A DNA stretch of 24,910 nucleotides from Pelomonas sp963992225. Lineage in GTDB: Bacteria; Pseudomonadota; Gammaproteobacteria; Burkholderiales; Burkholderiaceae_C. The stretch spans positions 1 through 24,910 of the forward strand of contig CAXDTK010000042.1 in assembly GCA_963992225.1 (NCBI GenBank), written 5' to 3'. Position 1 is the first letter of the stretch, and the number at the start of each line of letters is the position of its first letter. Under the pieces are notes generated by a model that was not told where the DNA came from, ran no database searches, and saw only the letters and a list, made by a program, of their open reading frames with translations. Shown one piece after another: positions 24,867 through 24,910 of this stretch. The position numbers were made by a program, and so were the translations under genes.

Positions 24867-24910
24867 CTGTCTCTTATACACATCTCCGAGCCCACGAGAC
24901 GGACTCCTAT
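24867..24910 (+). other. Untrimmed Illumina Nextera adapter with index (sequencing artefact)
   Basis: CTGTCTCTTATACACATCT (24867-24885) is the Tn5 mosaic end as it appears in reads, followed by CCGAGCCCACGAGAC (24886-24900), the Nextera read-2 primer part. Next comes GGACTCCT (24901-24908), which equals Nextera i7 index N705, and then AT, the start of the P7 tail. None of this is genomic. It marks a contig end produced by read-through of a short insert. Confidence 0.98.

Noticed and set aside
24867..24885. Tn5 mosaic end suggesting a transposon insertion
   Set aside because: The bases that follow are the Illumina primer and index, not Tn5/IS50 sequence, so this is library adapter.
23348..24895. 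515-residue minus-strand ORF beginning MGSEMCIRDR
   Set aside because: Its start lies in the Nextera adapter and its body is the antisense of the flippase and the end of the preceding glycosyltransferase. Its composition (Gln, Arg, His rich) is that of GC-rich antisense frames.

Overview
This window is one large exopolysaccharide (EPS) biosynthesis and export locus of the exosortase A (XrtA, PEP-CTERM) type, from a GC-rich bacterium. The gene content and order (export lipoprotein, chain-length protein, tyrosine kinase, beta-barrel, ExeA-like ATPase, deacetylase, FemAB, glycosyltransferase, exosortase-EpsI fusion, UDP-sugar dehydrogenase, glycosyltransferase, amidotransferase) are those of betaproteobacterial XrtA loci. 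I therefore infer a member of the Burkholderiales, probably near Rubrivivax, Leptothrix or Roseateles. No rRNA, tRNA, CRISPR array, insertion sequence or prophage was seen.

Layout. Positions 1-318 hold the end of a small membrane protein gene of unknown function. It converges on a minus-strand vanillyl-alcohol-oxidase-type flavoprotein gene (348-1961). A 211-base divergent intergenic region carries a good candidate promoter for the oxidase, a weaker one for the EPS genes, and a leader with three consecutive inverted repeats. From 2173 to the right end, all 17 remaining genes lie on the plus strand with short gaps or overlaps. Block I (2173-12982) holds the secretion apparatus, tailoring enzymes and exosortase. 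Block II (13026-15457) holds a TviB-like dehydrogenase and a glycosyltransferase. Block III (15606-end) holds an amidotransferase, three glycosyltransferases, an O-ligase/polymerase-like protein, a second deacetylase and a flippase. Every junction in block III overlaps by 1-8 bases, so translation is probably coupled. The larger gaps (64, 83, 90 and 148 bases) all contain inverted repeats, and the 64-base gap looks like an intrinsic terminator or attenuator.

How the genes work together (inference from families). Cytoplasmic glycosyltransferases would build a repeat unit containing a HexNAc-uronic acid (TviB-like enzyme), possibly amidated by the asparagine-synthase-like enzyme. The flippase would move it to the periplasm, the O-ligase-like protein would polymerise or transfer it, and deacetylases and the FemAB-like enzyme would modify it. 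The chain-length protein, tyrosine kinase, lipoprotein and beta-barrel would control length and export. XrtA would process PEP-CTERM proteins encoded elsewhere, since no PEP-CTERM substrate, initiating glycosyltransferase or PrsK/PrsR regulator gene was seen here.

The last 44 bases (24867-24910) are not genomic: they are an untrimmed Illumina Nextera adapter with index. The true sequence ends at 24866, inside the flippase gene. I found no convincing wholly new system. The main leads are the structured intergenic segments, the (Tyr-Gly)9 kinase tail, and the predicted amide and aminoacyl decoration of the polymer.
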